Assembly: GCA_023653785.1 (NCBI GenBank)
Contig: JAMKCH010002968.1
Location: forward strand, 27,888-91,887
DNA length: 64,000 bases
Reading direction: 5' to 3'
From: Ophioderma brevispina
Taxonomy: Eukaryota; Echinodermata; Ophiuroidea; Amphilepidida; Ophiodermatidae
Position 1 is the first letter of the stretch. Every line of letters starts with the position of its first letter. Below are positions 45,600 to 58,729 of the stretch, piece by piece. The notes beneath the pieces were generated by a model. It searched no databases. It was not told the origin of the DNA and was given only the letters and a program-made list of their open reading frames with translations. The position numbers were made by a program, and so were the translations under genes.

Positions 45600-47320
45600 A
45601 ATATAAACCAAGCGGGGAAAGCCGTGTTATTGAATGGGCCAGAGCGTAACCGATTTCTCTCATAGATCTGAATATTAAACCAAGGAGAATCGCGTGTATT
45701 CATGGAATAGCCCAAGTCCACGTAACCGTTTCTCTCACACACAACAGCGCCGCCGTGTCACGCGATAGTTTTAACCATGTTGCATTTCCCCAGTGTTCAT
45801 TGTCTGATCGCGATTTTTCTGCAATAATTATGCAAAACCAATCGATTGAAGAAACTAACGCTTCTAAAAAGATTCCTGCTTCCTAATGCACAAAAGTCTC
45901 CCGATGAACCTTGTTAATTTTTGCCCTTAGGAAAGAGATATTTGAGTGCAGTTAGATAGCATGTGGGCATCAGTTGTTGTTGTTTTCACTCACTAAGTGG
46001 TGACGACGTAAATACTGCGTGGTCTCATAAAATGCTAAGGACTTCCAAATACGACGATACTAAACCAAATATGGTGGTGCCTAAACTATGTAATTGAAGT
46101 GCGTATGCCTCATATAATACTTTTGTGCTACCTAGATTTTCGTTACGCCGTTTCGGGAGAATCATCGGTGTCCTGGGCATAGAGCTGGAATAGTCAAACC
46201 AAGTCGTGTGAAGAATCGCGTGTATTATGGAATAGCCCAAGCCCGTACCCGTTTTTCTCTCACACCAGCGCCCCGTGGTTAAGTGCTACAGCGTAAGCAA
46301 GCGCGTGTCGTCACTGTTGACGCGCAAGCACACCATAAAAAATCTGTGCGTCACGCGATGTTACCAGTGTTGCATATCCCCAGTGTTCCATTCTGATCGG
46401 GGCCGATCTTCTGCACTAATTATGCGAAAACCAAACGATTGAAGGCGCTGCGCGTATGCTTCTAAAAAGATTCCTGCACCCTAATGCACAAAAGTCTCCC
46501 GATGACCCCTTTTAATGTTGCTTAGGAAGAGATATTTGAGTCCGTGAGATAGCATGTAGCATCAGTTTGTTTGTTGTTTTCACTCATAAGTGTGACGAAC
46601 GTAAAAATAACGCGTGCCTCATAAATATGCATAAGACTATTCCAATACGACGATACTAAACAAATATGGTGGTGCCTAAACTATGTTAATGAGGGCGTAT
46701 GCTCATATCATATTTTTGGGCACCTAGATTTTGTTTACGCCGTTTCGGGAGAATCATCGGGTCTGGGTTATATTTACGGTTACGTCATTGGTCTGGGTAT
46801 ATTTAGAGTCATTGTTTTCTCTCACATCTCGCGCGCCACCCTTTGTTTTTGCGCAACCAGCCGCGGCGTCGTCGCTGTTTACTGCACAATCACACGCACC
46901 TACACATATGTGCGTCACGCGTTATGTTATCAGGGTTGGCATTTCATCACCAGGATTCGCATTGTCTGAATTGCGGCCGATTTTTCTCAAATTTTATGCG
47001 AAACCAATCGTGGACAGAAACCAAGATCTAAAAAGATTCCTGCATCTCTATGCCCAAAAGTCTCCCGATGACGCCCTGTAATTTTGCTTAGGAAAGATAT
47101 CTGAGTCCGATTGATAGCATGTGGCATCGTTTGTTATTGTGTTTTCACTCGCTGAGTGTGACGACCGTAAAATACTACGTGTCTATAATATGCATACGGA
47201 CTTTCCAAATACGACGTTACTTAAACCACCTATGGTGGTGCCCAAAACTAGTTATGAACGTTTTGTATGCTGATTATAATACTTTGGGCACCTTGATTTG
47301 GGTTACGACGGCCGTTTGTG
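45600..47320. repeat. Tandem satellite, unit about 565-595 bp
   Basis: Units start at about 46024, 46618 and 47183 with TCATAA..TGC...ACTATTCCAA/ACGACGATAC-like sequence. A partial unit precedes at 45600-46023. Shared landmarks are AAATATGGTGGTGCC, CGTTTCGGGAGAATCATCGG, TGCGTCACGCG, AAAAGATTCCTGC and AAAAGTCTCCCGATGA. A 116-codon frame inside is satellite sequence and is not a gene. Confidence 0.85.
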
Positions 47321-47324
47321 AGAA

Positions 47325-49620
47325 TCCGCTTGTCACATATATAAGTCATTGCTTTTAAGCAGACAATAGGCATTCTAAATGTTTACTATTGAAATGTGCA
47401 TGGTAATGCGTGTAATTGAAAAGATTTAAGCAAAGCAATGTTTTTCTTTTTAATTTAAGATTCAAGTCAAGTAGTGGAATTATCGACTGGAATCATCTTA
47501 GCTTAGTTACTGGAATTTCTTTCCACCAATCAGTTCGGGCCCGACTGGCCGGATCCGGCAATGTTCCGCAGCCGGCAGTAAGATTTGCCCAGTTTCAGGC
47601 ACCATAAACAACAAGCATCCCTGCAGAAAATTCGGAACCTTTAAACGATTCTATTTGATTGGGACTTAATATTTTTTAGGGGGAAGTCATATTTACCCAT
47701 GCCAATGTATTTTATGTCCGCCAAATTTTCACTCAAGGACCAAAATTTTCAACCTTGGGGTGTATGTTTAAATTGGAAATTCAAATTGTCACTTTTTTAC
47801 TTTTTATTGAAGCTTTTAGGTTAATTCGTTTTTTATATCACAAAATATTTGTGATAACAATTCGATGTGATTTATAAACCTCAACAAAGAACTATAAAGG
47901 TCGTATCGTCATATTAACATATTCTTGAGTCTGGTTAAAGGATGCCAGGAAAACAGGTTACTGCCGAGAAAAAGGCCTCATGTCACCTAACCTATTGGGG
48001 GGGGGGGTACGTCATGAATACATTTTATCTGACAGCAAACTTAGGGCAAATGAATGTTACCTGTTTTAAATATCATTGGAATGGGTGAAAAAAAAGATAG
48101 CCTTTAATATCACTCATCTCTCTATTGCGCGGGCGGATTTTCATGGAGTTTACAAAATGTGTAGTAACTTAGCACTATATTAACCTTCCTCTATAAGCAT
48201 TTTTTTAGAATTGGCGTATATTCTGCTTGCACAACTTTTTTTTTGTTGGGGGGTGGCACCTCCTGTATTAGCAGCAGCAGCAGAATCAATAATACATTAA
48301 TATCAGTAGTAGCAGGCAGAAGTATTACATAACAGCAGTAGAAGTCGTAGTAGTAGTGGTGGTGGTAGTAGAAGTAGTAGTAAATTATGTAGTGTTTGGG
48401 GGGTGGTGGTATAGTAGTAGCAGCACGTGGAGCAGCATTGGGGGTGGTGTTTGTTTAACGGAAGCCTACAAGTGCATAAATTTTTTGCAAGAGCTTGAGC
48501 ATGATCTGTAATTGATTTAAACAGAATGGGTATTTTAATGGGATTGTACTTTGCATCCTAAGTACTTTATATTTTTGAAGGTGCCCAATGGTCACTACAA
48601 ACTTTGAAGGTCCGTCAGGCATTTTGTTTTCAGGTTCATAGTGAGCCATCAGCTATTTAACATTAAATGGCTAATCGATTTCGACTAAAAATCTACCGGA
48701 CCTTCAAAGTGTAACGGTGATAGCGCAAGATAAGATCCCTTCTGTACCAAGATAATACAAGTATTCTAATCGATTTGGGGTCCTTGCATAGTTTTATAGT
48801 AACAATGAATAAAAATTTGAACTTGAGTGAAAGTGGGATAAAGGAATACGGGTCAGGCCACTCGAACGAATGCCATAGGACATGAGTCTCCTCCCTCTCA
48901 AGTGGTCCTCTAACCCTGTCTTGAAACGTCGTGACCCGCTCCTGGGAGGGCGTGCTCGAGGCTGGCAATTTATCAAAACGCCTTATAAATTGTACACTAC
49001 CTCTATCATCATACTTTTTTTCTGGTCAAATCTAGAAACAACGGAATGAATATTACACAATCACCGCAAACATCAACAGACAGCACTACGCAGAATCCCC
49101 GGAATCGATACAGCGAACCACGCAACATACCGAGGAGAACTATGGTACGAGTCTCCCCCATCACGTGATGAACACTGCCGTCGTGCCTGTTGCTCATTCA
49201 AGTTCTCAATCATCATCAGTTACTAATCAGATAGGCGGTGATAGTGTTGTGTTTATTCGAGATTCTTAAAAATGTAAAATTGAACTATAATAACAGCTTT
49301 CGCTTTCTGGACTCTGTTCGAATTTTGGAACCAAATACTCGGATTCTGTGCCCGCTTAATAAAAATAGCAGTTTTGACGCCTATAGCGGTCAATCTGAAA
49401 GTACAATTTCGCTATCCTAGCACTCCTTTAGGTTAATGGGTTACCAAAATTCCCCGAAGAAGTTTTTTTTCGGTCCAAATTTCAGTTAGGCATTCTGACA
49501 ACTGATGTTTTCGCAATTGTTGTAGCGGACAGAAATGCAAACACGAATCCTCCTTCCAGAGTAGATCGATTTGCACACGAAATAAGGCACCCACCACACA
49601 CACACACACCAACACCACTT
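47325..49620. other. No supported gene; simple repeats
   Basis: It includes a G-run at about 47997-48008, (AGC/AGT)n at 48270-48440, and an (AC)n tract at 49590-49612. Short frames lack signatures. Confidence 0.5.
48270..48440. repeat. (AGC)n/(AGT)n microsatellite
   Basis: Long run of AGC, AGT and GGT triplets with interruptions. Confidence 0.85.
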
Positions 49621-49627
49621 ACTACCT

Positions 49628-49828
49628 TTAGAAAACCGGGCTTATGCTTCTGCAAATGCGGTGATGCAGTGGAGCGCGCCCATGCCCAGCAGCTGCTGGG
49701 CATGAATGTGAGCGATATCGATCGATACGAGTGAACTTCGAATTCATGGCGGTCACATTTCCGAACACAGCAAGGCATGGGCGCTCACTGCATCCCGCCA
49801 TCTGCTAAGCATAAGCCCGGTTTTCTAA
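49628..49828. mobile_element. MITE, 201 bp, perfect 20-bp terminal inverted repeats
   Basis: The left end TTAGAAAACCGGGCTTATGC is an exact reverse complement of the right end. Imperfect pairing continues inward through ATGCAGTG and GCGCCCATGCC-type blocks. A second internal palindrome, GCCCAGCAGCTGCTGGGC, lies near 49685. The target duplication is not clear. Confidence 0.82.
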
Positions 49829-49829
49829 G

Positions 49830-52780
49830 TCGTAACTATACTTAGGGCCAACTGGTTCAGATGGTCTACAATTTTTAACTTTTCTAGGTAAGCGCCCGGG
49901 GGGACGAGCTGCGGATCACGAAATGTAACCTTTTATCCCTCGTCTTTCCAAACCTTTTTTTTGTTCTTTGAACCACGGTTTTACAGGGGCGGGGGTTACC
50001 ACTACCTATACTCGAGAATTGGTTATAAAGCATCCGATGCTAGATTTTGATACCAGTGTTATAATCTAAGAGCCTCCTCTTCCACTGATAACAAAATACG
50101 TACTAACATATCTAGTATGGCGTTACAATGCCGTCAAAATTCCACGAGTCGGCAAAATTGGCATTTCTGGCAATTTTGCTCACAGAAAATAGGAGGTTGA
50201 AAATCCAATCTTTGTGTTAACAAAGGTAGGAAATAGCGATTTCATCGGGTTCAGCCTATCAATCACCATTCATTCATCATTAGCCTACTGTTCGTCCACT
50301 GTTGGACGAACGAGCCTCATATGTTCCATGCTGGATTTCGGACTACCTTTCAGCTATAACGATGCATACGTGGATTTTGGGGTTTTTCAACCGATTTGGG
50401 GTTTTAATCTTTACCGAAATTGGTGCATTGTGAGACATATTTTTCCAACAACGCGCAGTCTAATATAAAATAAATAGCGCATATAATTTACTTTGTTTTG
50501 TGTCATCGGTCATTTTTTTCTGTCATAACTGAGCGAAAACCGTTCCTGTACATAATTTTAACTAGTAACGAGTAGCTGTTTTGATTGTCTGTAATTTTTT
50601 GCGCCACAAAACTATGCGGTATTTAAAGGAGGCGCACTAAACCACGAGCGTGCATGGAATGACGCATATCTACTCGTACATCATTTGTGCAATTGTGGGA
50701 CATGAATTTCTACAAAAACTGATTTCCGGTAGGAAACCCAACATCCACGTATGGACTAGTTTTATGTAAACATAGAGTTTTAGAGGCCATACTGTGCATA
50801 ATATTTTTTTTTAAATGTACCTACACTCTTGATTGGCAACCACCCCCGTACCCTTTGACTTTTTTGACGGCATACCCTAACCCTACGGCGGTGCGAAGTG
50901 TGTAGTCGGTGTCACAGACGCCGAAAATATTATCTTAAATTAGTACTGCGCGAGAGATTAACGTTAGTCAGTCCGCCATAGCGAATGCATGCCAATGAAA
51001 CTAAATCTCAATATCTCGGAAAAACGAAGGGGTTCTATGGAGATTTTTGCATCAGAGGGTCCGTTACTAGTTTTGTTTTAAATATGTACCGTTATTGGTC
51101 TCAACCTATAGAACCTAGCGAGAAAATTGAACGTTTTGTCGGTTACTTCGGTGCTCACAAACACGGCTCAAAGTGAACACGCAATCGATACGGCCGCATC
51201 CCTTTTCCCACAAATGCATTTCGGTATTATTCCAGTCTGGAGAATTTTCAAACGCTGTTTCAATTTATGTTTTCAATTTTAGAAAACAGGCTATTACGTA
51301 CATTACAGTAACGCCGTACCCTGACCCAGGTGAAGGTGCTACATTCACATTTTGTGACTAAAAAAGACTGGAAAAGCGAGAAAATGATAACTCGAAGTCT
51401 TTTACGAAAGCTTTTGCCTTAACCCACCGGAGAAAATTCACAGGGGGGAGGGGGGGACGAGGATTACTATTACAGTATATTAAATTAACGGATAGATGCC
51501 AATGCATCTAGTATGAATGAAATATAATATTTTTACATATTTACACAGACATCATTATTAAGGTTTGGTGTAAGGAAGAAAAAAAAATGAAGAAGCATGG
51601 TGGTAAAAAGGTTTTTCATAGAGTATCATCAAGTAAAGTTAGTAAAGTAACTGACATTGAAATGCAAATATATCGTCGGGTGTCTGGGCATAGTGAAGAT
51701 GTAAACAGTACGAATATGTGTTTCCCCAAAAATCGCATTTGAAAATCGTTTCCTAACATTCATTAAACCAACGTGTCTCATCGCGAATCTATCAATTTGA
51801 ACTTGTATTACATAAAGGACGGATGTTGAGTGGATTGCCTTGATTCACCGCTTTGCGCTGTGAATATAACAGTAATATTCATAAATTAATTTTGATTGGC
51901 TAGTTAGAAATTTAAGAATTAATGTTACAATCAGTATCTTAAAACCCAGACGTCAAACTAGTATACACTAGTAATACACAGGTGGTTCAATCCCAATTCA
52001 ACAAATCGAGGACACCATCACCTCAGGGATTTCTTTCGTTTTTTTTTTGGTGTATTGAAAGATATGAGAAACTGAAATTTGAAATTTGAGCTCTGTACCT
52101 CTTTTCGTTTTCATGCTACGCAATTTTAAATTTGAGGGGTCACCTCAAAAACATGTACCAGTGCTGAAATTCAATAGTCAGAGGGCCATAAGTAACTAAT
52201 TACACCCCTCAGTCCTTTAAACTTGACATCTGGATAACCTTTTGTTGCAGATTGCCAATATGTGAAAAGAAAACGATGCCACTTTGCCCCAATTAAAAAT
52301 AGCAGGGGGTTCAAAATGGCTCCAAAACCACTCGGACCATACTTTGGCCCATAAGTCAAACAGTAAAAGTGATCATAACTTCAAATTTGGGTGGAGATAG
52401 CTAAACTAAATACTACCATTGTGAGAATCTATAATTATGACCTTTAGCCTATTTTCCCAAATATCTTGGAAGGAAGCCACACACGCGTGTGACCAAATGA
52501 CTTTACTCCTGCTACCTAAAGGAATAATGGGAGCTAGATTATATTAGATTTAGAGCAGTTCAAAACATTTGGACCCCATAGTAACTTTACCACTCTCCCG
52601 GGGGTAAACGCAACAACGGTCCCCGGCAGACTTTATATTTGCAAAAGTTATTTTTTTGCTCTGAATTTCCCGTGTTTCAGATGGTATCTCGTTCGTCTAA
52701 AGTTGAAAGACCGAATAAAAAAATACGAATTAATTTATTCGTCATGTTCAGCACTGGTGGCTGCCATCATTGTAGGCAGA
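49830..52780. other. No supported gene
   Basis: A stretch at 50280-50340 (GTTCGTCCACTGTTGGACGA) carries a short perfect-arm palindrome and resembles LINE 3' sequence seen in invertebrates, but too little remains to call it. The other frames, up to 84 codons, are unrecognised. Confidence 0.4.
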
Positions 52781-52784
52781 CAGG

Positions 52785-53590
52785 AAATTGGGAGCAAAAA
52801 TATGGTGAGATATCAAAACCAAGGAGGTGGAAGAGTTAGGTATGGTTGGCAACAGTTGATCGTGATACTATCTTGGCGAGTGAGAATGTTTGTACTTTAA
52901 ATGGGGGTAGTCATTAAGAGAGGTCAAAAATGAGTGAGTTACTCATTATTGGCAGAGTCAGATATGGCAAAGTTTGGATGTGGCGTCTTATGTGGATGTA
53001 TTGAGGATGGTTTGAAACCCTCCAAAAATTGAAGGCAGTTTTGAAGAGTTAAATGTGGTGAGTTAAATCAGAGTATTGCAAGAGTTGTGTTTGGTAAACC
53101 ATTCTGGTTTGGGTTTGACGAAGAAATAAAATAGTGGTTGTACTTGTCAAGTAAAGGATGGTAGTTTAGAGGGGTAAATATATGGTATGCTAAGTGTCAC
53201 CTTCACAGTACAGAAGTATTTGATGTAACATACTATTCATATATTGAAAAGTTGGAAGCAGCAAACAAAATCAATTTGATACTCTGTGGTAACTCGCCAT
53301 ATTTAAACTCTCGGAATACTGCCCTAATTCAAAACGTAACATTAACACCCAGTAATAACACACACATCACACTTTTTCTTAAGTAAAATCTCTAATACTC
53401 TGAAGGTTAACAACTCACCATATTTGAACTCTCAAAAATGACTCCCCACTTACGTACAAACATTTCCACTAAGCACTACAACACGCTACATCACAGCGTT
53501 TGCTGCATATAATTCTCCAAATGCGTTGCTTTTTGAAGTGACAACTCAACCGCATTTAATCTCCAAAAGATTCCCCTACTTGAAGTACAA
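52785..53590. repeat. Inverted pair of minisatellite arrays (unit about 125 bp)
   Basis: Left-hand units of GGGTAGT...GAGAGGT.AAATATGGTGAGTTA type lie near 52790, 52903, 53031 and 53156. The reverse complement (AACTCACCATATTTGAACTC, then TC) recurs near 53290, 53415 and 53540. The two arrays face each other across about 100 bases, giving a foldback structure with no coding content. Confidence 0.65.
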
Positions 53591-53599
53591 AACATTCAC

Positions 53600-54880
53600 A
53601 ACATGACTTTCCGTCGATTGATTTTTTATTTCCAGTCGATTAATATTTTCTATATTTTTTCTATTACATAAATCATATTTCAGAATCCTAACCATTGTGC
53701 AAATAAGTTGTCAGGGAAAATAGTTCATAATTCTAAAAAACATGTCCTATTCAATGTATGTATAGTAGGGTAACTAGCTGAGCTATAATGTCTAATGGCG
53801 GCGCCATGGCTAAGGGACGAATTTTTTATTCGTATTAATAATCGATCTTAAAATGACTGTCTACCAAAAACCTTCTGGGCTGTGCTCTGTGCCAACAAAG
53901 AGCCACAAAATAGCCACACATAGGGCCATTAATGCTTGGTGTTTTGCCCATGTTGCTGTCTGTGCCAACAACCCCAAAAAAATGTTGGCTGCTTGCCCAA
54001 TTCTTCTATTGTTCTTGCCATGATTGAGTAATTCAGTAAAAAATATTATTTTCGCGCCGTGAATATAGCCAGTACGTCGAGAGGGGGCGGCAAAGGGGGT
54101 AATTGACCCCGGGCCCGGAGGTCATAGGGGGCCCGGGGTCATAGAGGCCCGTAAAAAAAAATAAAAGGTTCAGCACTTGTGGTTGTGACAAAAGTCAGAG
54201 AGGAGAGAGAATGAGAGAGGGGATAAAGAGAGGGAGAGGCAACAGAAAATGAGATTGGCGGATACACGGGGCCCGTTTCCCCTCCTGCGACAATGATACC
54301 TACTTACGTTGAGAAAAATTTGTAACAACGAATTTCCAATTTTTTTATCGCGCTACACGCGGTTAATAAATTTAGTGCAGGGCCTATCTTGGTTTGAGAA
54401 ATTACACAAAAACAATTTATGATTTTGTTTTATAAAAAATTTTTTTTATATTTTTCCTTTTTGAAGTTTTCCAATTTCAAATTGTTTCTATCAAAATATA
54501 CATGAGAAAATGTGTTTTGGACGTGAAAACATTGAAAGGGTCGCTTCATATAGCACTCTTCATGAACACTTTTTATATTATTATCGAAACAAAACAAAAC
54601 CCATCAGCATATTTATACTTTTTAAAAACCGTTTATCGTACCTCTATCATTAAAAAAGTGAAACACCTACAAATTCTATTTGTTTCTATCAAATTTTCAT
54701 GATAAAATGTGGTTTGGAAAGTGAACATTGCAAGGCTTCCGCCTTCGCGAGGAAGGGGACACCCCCTCCCGCACCCACCCCCTGGGCCGTTCCATAACAA
54801 AATATTGAATACTTAAACAAAAAACCCATTAAGTTACCATCGATCAACTGCATTATACAGCTCCCACATAGTAGAGGAGT
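53600..54880. other. No supported gene
   Basis: AT-rich sequence with GGGCCCGGGG-type palindromic runs near 54105-54140 and a GAGAGA tract near 54195-54240. Confidence 0.45.
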
Positions 54881-54884
54881 AATA

Positions 54885-56375
54885 TGACACATGTCCTATA
54901 CAACCTTGAAAAAAATTCTATAAAAGGACTCTTGTATATTCTGGTAGGCCTCTATATGAATAATACCAACAAATGTGTCCCGCCTTCTAGTTGCTGCGTT
55001 GGTCAGATATTCAAGGTCAACGACCTTTAAACGGCATATGATGGGTTATAACTGTTCATCCAAATGGCCTAGAAGCAAACGATGGTGTCTTACCATGTTT
55101 TGGGGGTCAATAAACACAATAAAAGCAGTCTTCCAGGCTTACAAATGAAGTCATCATTATCTTCAGCACAGAAAGCACTTTTAATCATTTTTTTTCCAAT
55201 TTTCCCAACATAAAATTAGCCAATTGCGTCTGTACAGTATCAATAAAACCAAAAAAACATTGTCATATCTATAATGAAAACAGTGTACAAAATACTATGT
55301 AAAATCAGTGAGATCGATGATACATATTAACCATGTCTTGACAAATATTTCATTTGGACCACCATCAGAAGCCCCATTACCACTGTTGAAAATAAGCCAA
55401 CTCCTGAAAATGCATCCACAGGGCGAAGTGATTCGCCCTTGCTCCACCAAAGTTTTCTCAAAAAATAAAAACAAAAACCTCCAACAACTTCTTGAGGGTG
55501 TGAAGAAATAACAAATTGAGGGAGGACCGTAATAGTAGAGGCTTAATGTGAAACATGTCCTATGTAACCTGAACAAATTCTAATAAACAGGACTTCTAGT
55601 TGCTTGCGTTGGTAGATATTGCAAGGCAAAGGTCAATTACCTTCAGGGCACAAAACAGACGAGGTCAAAGAGCTGATTTTCCCCCAATTTTACAAAAATA
55701 GCCTTCGTGAGAAAATCTGGTCAATGGTAAAAAGGGAATTTTGTAGAATTGCTCAAAATAGCCCTCGTAGCAAGAAAAGTATGTTAGGACTGATTACCTT
55801 ATAAGGCATGTGATGGGTCATAATTGCTCAGCCAAATGGCACGAGAAGCAAAAAAGGTGGTGTCTTATACCCATGGGTTTCATGTCAATAAAAACAATAA
55901 ACTATTTTTTAGGCCTTACAAATGCAACCATCATTGCTTTTCAGCATAGAAAGCACTTTAATCCGAATTTTTACAAGTTTTTATAAACGTAATAAGCTCA
56001 AATTCGTCAGTTGTACAAATATTAAACAACATATGTGACCTTAATATATTCATAATAATGAAGAGATAAAATATTATTGTCAAAGTTTCAGTGAATATTT
56101 TTCTTGGACAGATCCTCCGAACGATGAGTCCTGTGTGAGTTAATAGTGTGACTAGTGATAGACCTTTTGCAATAATATTTCATTGGGTACTATTTAAAAA
56201 AACCCCTACCACTGCAAATGAGCACGTGGCACGCACCCAAATATCACGGACACATCAAGCGGCGCTTGCGATTGCCCTTCCGCAAAAATGTGTCTCTCAC
56301 AAAAAAAATCGACAAAACCTTCAAACTACCTTCTTGTAGAGTTTGTAGGTGGAGAATAACAAATTGAGTGAGCGC
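54885..56375. repeat. Direct tandem duplication, units about 0.66 and 0.83 kb
   Basis: 54885-55545 and 55546-56375 share ACATGTCCTAT, TTCTAGTTGCT, GGCATATGATGGGTTATAAC-like, CAGAAAGCACTTTTAATC, AATATTTCATT and ATAACAAATTGAG in the same order. The second unit has an extra stretch near 55670-55800. The frames inside are repeat-derived. Confidence 0.75.
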
Positions 56376-56889
56376 CATAAGGTCGTTAAGGTCGTTGAAG
56401 GTAGTATCATACTCAAGTGTATCCCCTCTCACTCCTGAGAGGGAAAATACACTGCACTAGTGCTAACTTCCTTCCACAACCTTACCTTGGCACAGAATAC
56501 CACTGCATGGCTAATCGGTGGCGGAAAGAAGGTTGCAGAAGGTAGCAACGCCAACGCAACCCCCTGTCAATGCCCCATTGCCCCACCCATAGTCGCCTAA
56601 ATGCCCCTGGGTCAAGATGCTAAGAGAACAGCAGACGGATTGGACGGCGACACCCCTCTATGCTTGACTAACACATGAATCAAATAGACTTGTTGGGAGG
56701 TGGAAGTACAACTCAACCGACATTGTCCAAAATGTCTGGGATGAAGGCACAGGGATGAAGGCCCCAAAAAAATGAGGAAGCGTGAGCTCGAAATCATATG
56801 CCCAAATCAAGAAGCCAGTCAACCATCATGTTGTTCGTGTGCGCATTTCAGGAAATCCAGATGGCTCAATGTGTCCCTTGCCACTATGA

Positions 56890-57385
56890 GATAGAATTCG
56901 TGAAAAATCAATGAAAACCCCGAACGAGCTGAAATCGCAAAAAACCGACGCTGGAAAACGGGTTGTTCAAGACTTTCACGTTTTTCAGGTCTTTACTCCC
57001 CGCCAATAATGAGCTTAGATCTTGGAGTCGATTTAAAACAGGGCAGTACAAAACCAGATATGTGAAACTATTTGACATATACCGTCGAAGGAAACGCCCT
57101 CTCCAAAATTGTAATATCAGTGAAAATACCACTGAAATGTAAATAGGACCAACCCCTTGATATGACTGGCAATGTGTATTGCCTAGTCTACAACTCACGC
57201 ACCATGTGCCGTCGGGCCGGCCAATTTTCCGAGATCTTGAAAAATCACTGAAAAGACAACGTCACCATTCAAGGGAGTCGCCTATAATATCCGTGAAAAA
57301 TCCTGAAATTGATAGGTAAAGGTCGCAAGTGACCTTCTACGATTTATTATCTCCGTGAAAATTCACTGAAATTAATATGTATATC
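56890..57385. repeat. Scattered degenerate motif CCGTGAAAAATCACTGAAAT
   Basis: Variants lie near 56897, 57117, 57235, 57292 and 57353, spaced 55-220 bases apart. The cluster could be a decayed minisatellite. Confidence 0.5.
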
Positions 57386-57399
57386 GACATTGGTTGATA

Positions 57400-58330
57400 T
57401 ATACAATGATTGTGTCAATGTGGCCCTTCTTTTCGTATCACGCCTCTTGTAATCTTTAGTTTGCTTTATTGATGAAAGTTTGAAACGACCGTTTATGCTT
57501 TTTTATTGTGTTAAAACATGGGAAGTGTTACAATTACATATGAACCCTATTCGTTTTTTGCATATTTATTGCTCATATTGTGATTATAGCCTACAACACT
57601 GAACATTTAAACAAATCGTTAAGCAACAATGTTAAAACGTACGGCTTTTGTTACTCTCACCCAAGCCAACCCTCTCCTATATTTTCAGACAAGCCAAAAA
57701 TAAGCGTGTTGGTTTTCAAGTAGTCGTTTCTTTCATCATTCCTACAACCTCGGGAAATAGCATCTTTAGCTCACTTTGCATTTAGCACTAACGGAATTTA
57801 TATTAATACCGAATATTAGCTCCATATCATATCCATGCACGAAAGAAAACGTGCGGTTGTCGTCCAGACCACAGCATTATGCTTGTTGTATTTGGCCTGA
57901 TTCTCGCATGCTATGTTTTAGGACTGGGACTGGTGACTCGAATTCAGTTGAAGACAGGTCGGAATCACGTTTGCCGCTAATCAGTTGATCGATGCATGAC
58001 TCTGGGAGAGCTAGTCTTTGGACTCGGTTTAGTTATTTCCGAAAGATAGTGACAACATGTTTCCCATGCTGTGTACACAGCACTTAGATAACGCATGCAG
58101 TCGCCACGCGACATGTTGTCTTGAACTGCACTCCCAGTGCTGCATGCAAACTACGGGTTTTTTTTGAGACTAGGGTTTTGAAAATGCAAAACTAGGGTTT
58201 TTGCAAAAACAACCCTTTAACCCGGAGCTAGCAACTTGTAAACACATCTCAAGTACAAAAGGTTTGAAGTGATTAAATATGTGACAGGGATAGTTTTGTG
58301 ACTGTCTTCAATACTTAGGTTCCCGGGATG
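57400..58330. other. No supported gene
   Basis: AT-rich sequence with only unrecognised short frames. The repeated AAACTAGGGTTTTTGCAAAA-type motif near 58165-58215 is the only notable texture. Confidence 0.45.
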
Positions 58331-58334
58331 TAGG

Positions 58335-58720
58335 GCGCACAGAAGGTCAACGTCATTGCATTAATTGGGGCTTGACCTTGTTGTTCCCCTACTTTCTGGA
58401 GCAAGCATTTGAGACCTCAAAACTATTCCTTGATTTTGATCCTAGAGCCCCACCACCATAATTGCACCATTTTTTATCCAACTCGGAGCAACTTCAAAAA
58501 TTTTGACCCTGTACAACTGAAATTGACCCTTTTTATTTGATTTTTGCTGTTTTTTGAGTCCTATAACTCTTTAAACCTACGTTGTTAGATAGTACCAAAC
58601 TATACCTTGCCTGAATCCTTGTGTTAGACAATACCATGGTATACTTATCAGCTCGATTGGATCAATTTAAGAAATTTGATCCCGTGCAAAACTTTGTCCT
58701 TGGCCCCCTTTTTCTTAAGG
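58335..58720 (+). repeat. Dispersed repeat family C, copy 3
   Basis: It aligns with 16430-16870 in the same orientation. The end block GGATCAATTTAAGAAATTTG parallels GGATCAGTTTAAAAAAATTG. Confidence 0.65.
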
Positions 58721-58729
58721 CACCACCTG

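Noticed and set aside
46731..47081. 116-codon open frame in the satellite
   Set aside because: The neighbouring satellite unit does not keep the frame, so it is chance.
50280..50340. LINE 3' end or SINE based on GTTCGTCCACTGTTGGACG
   Set aside because: Only about 40 bases resemble known elements, and the short palindrome alone does not support a call.
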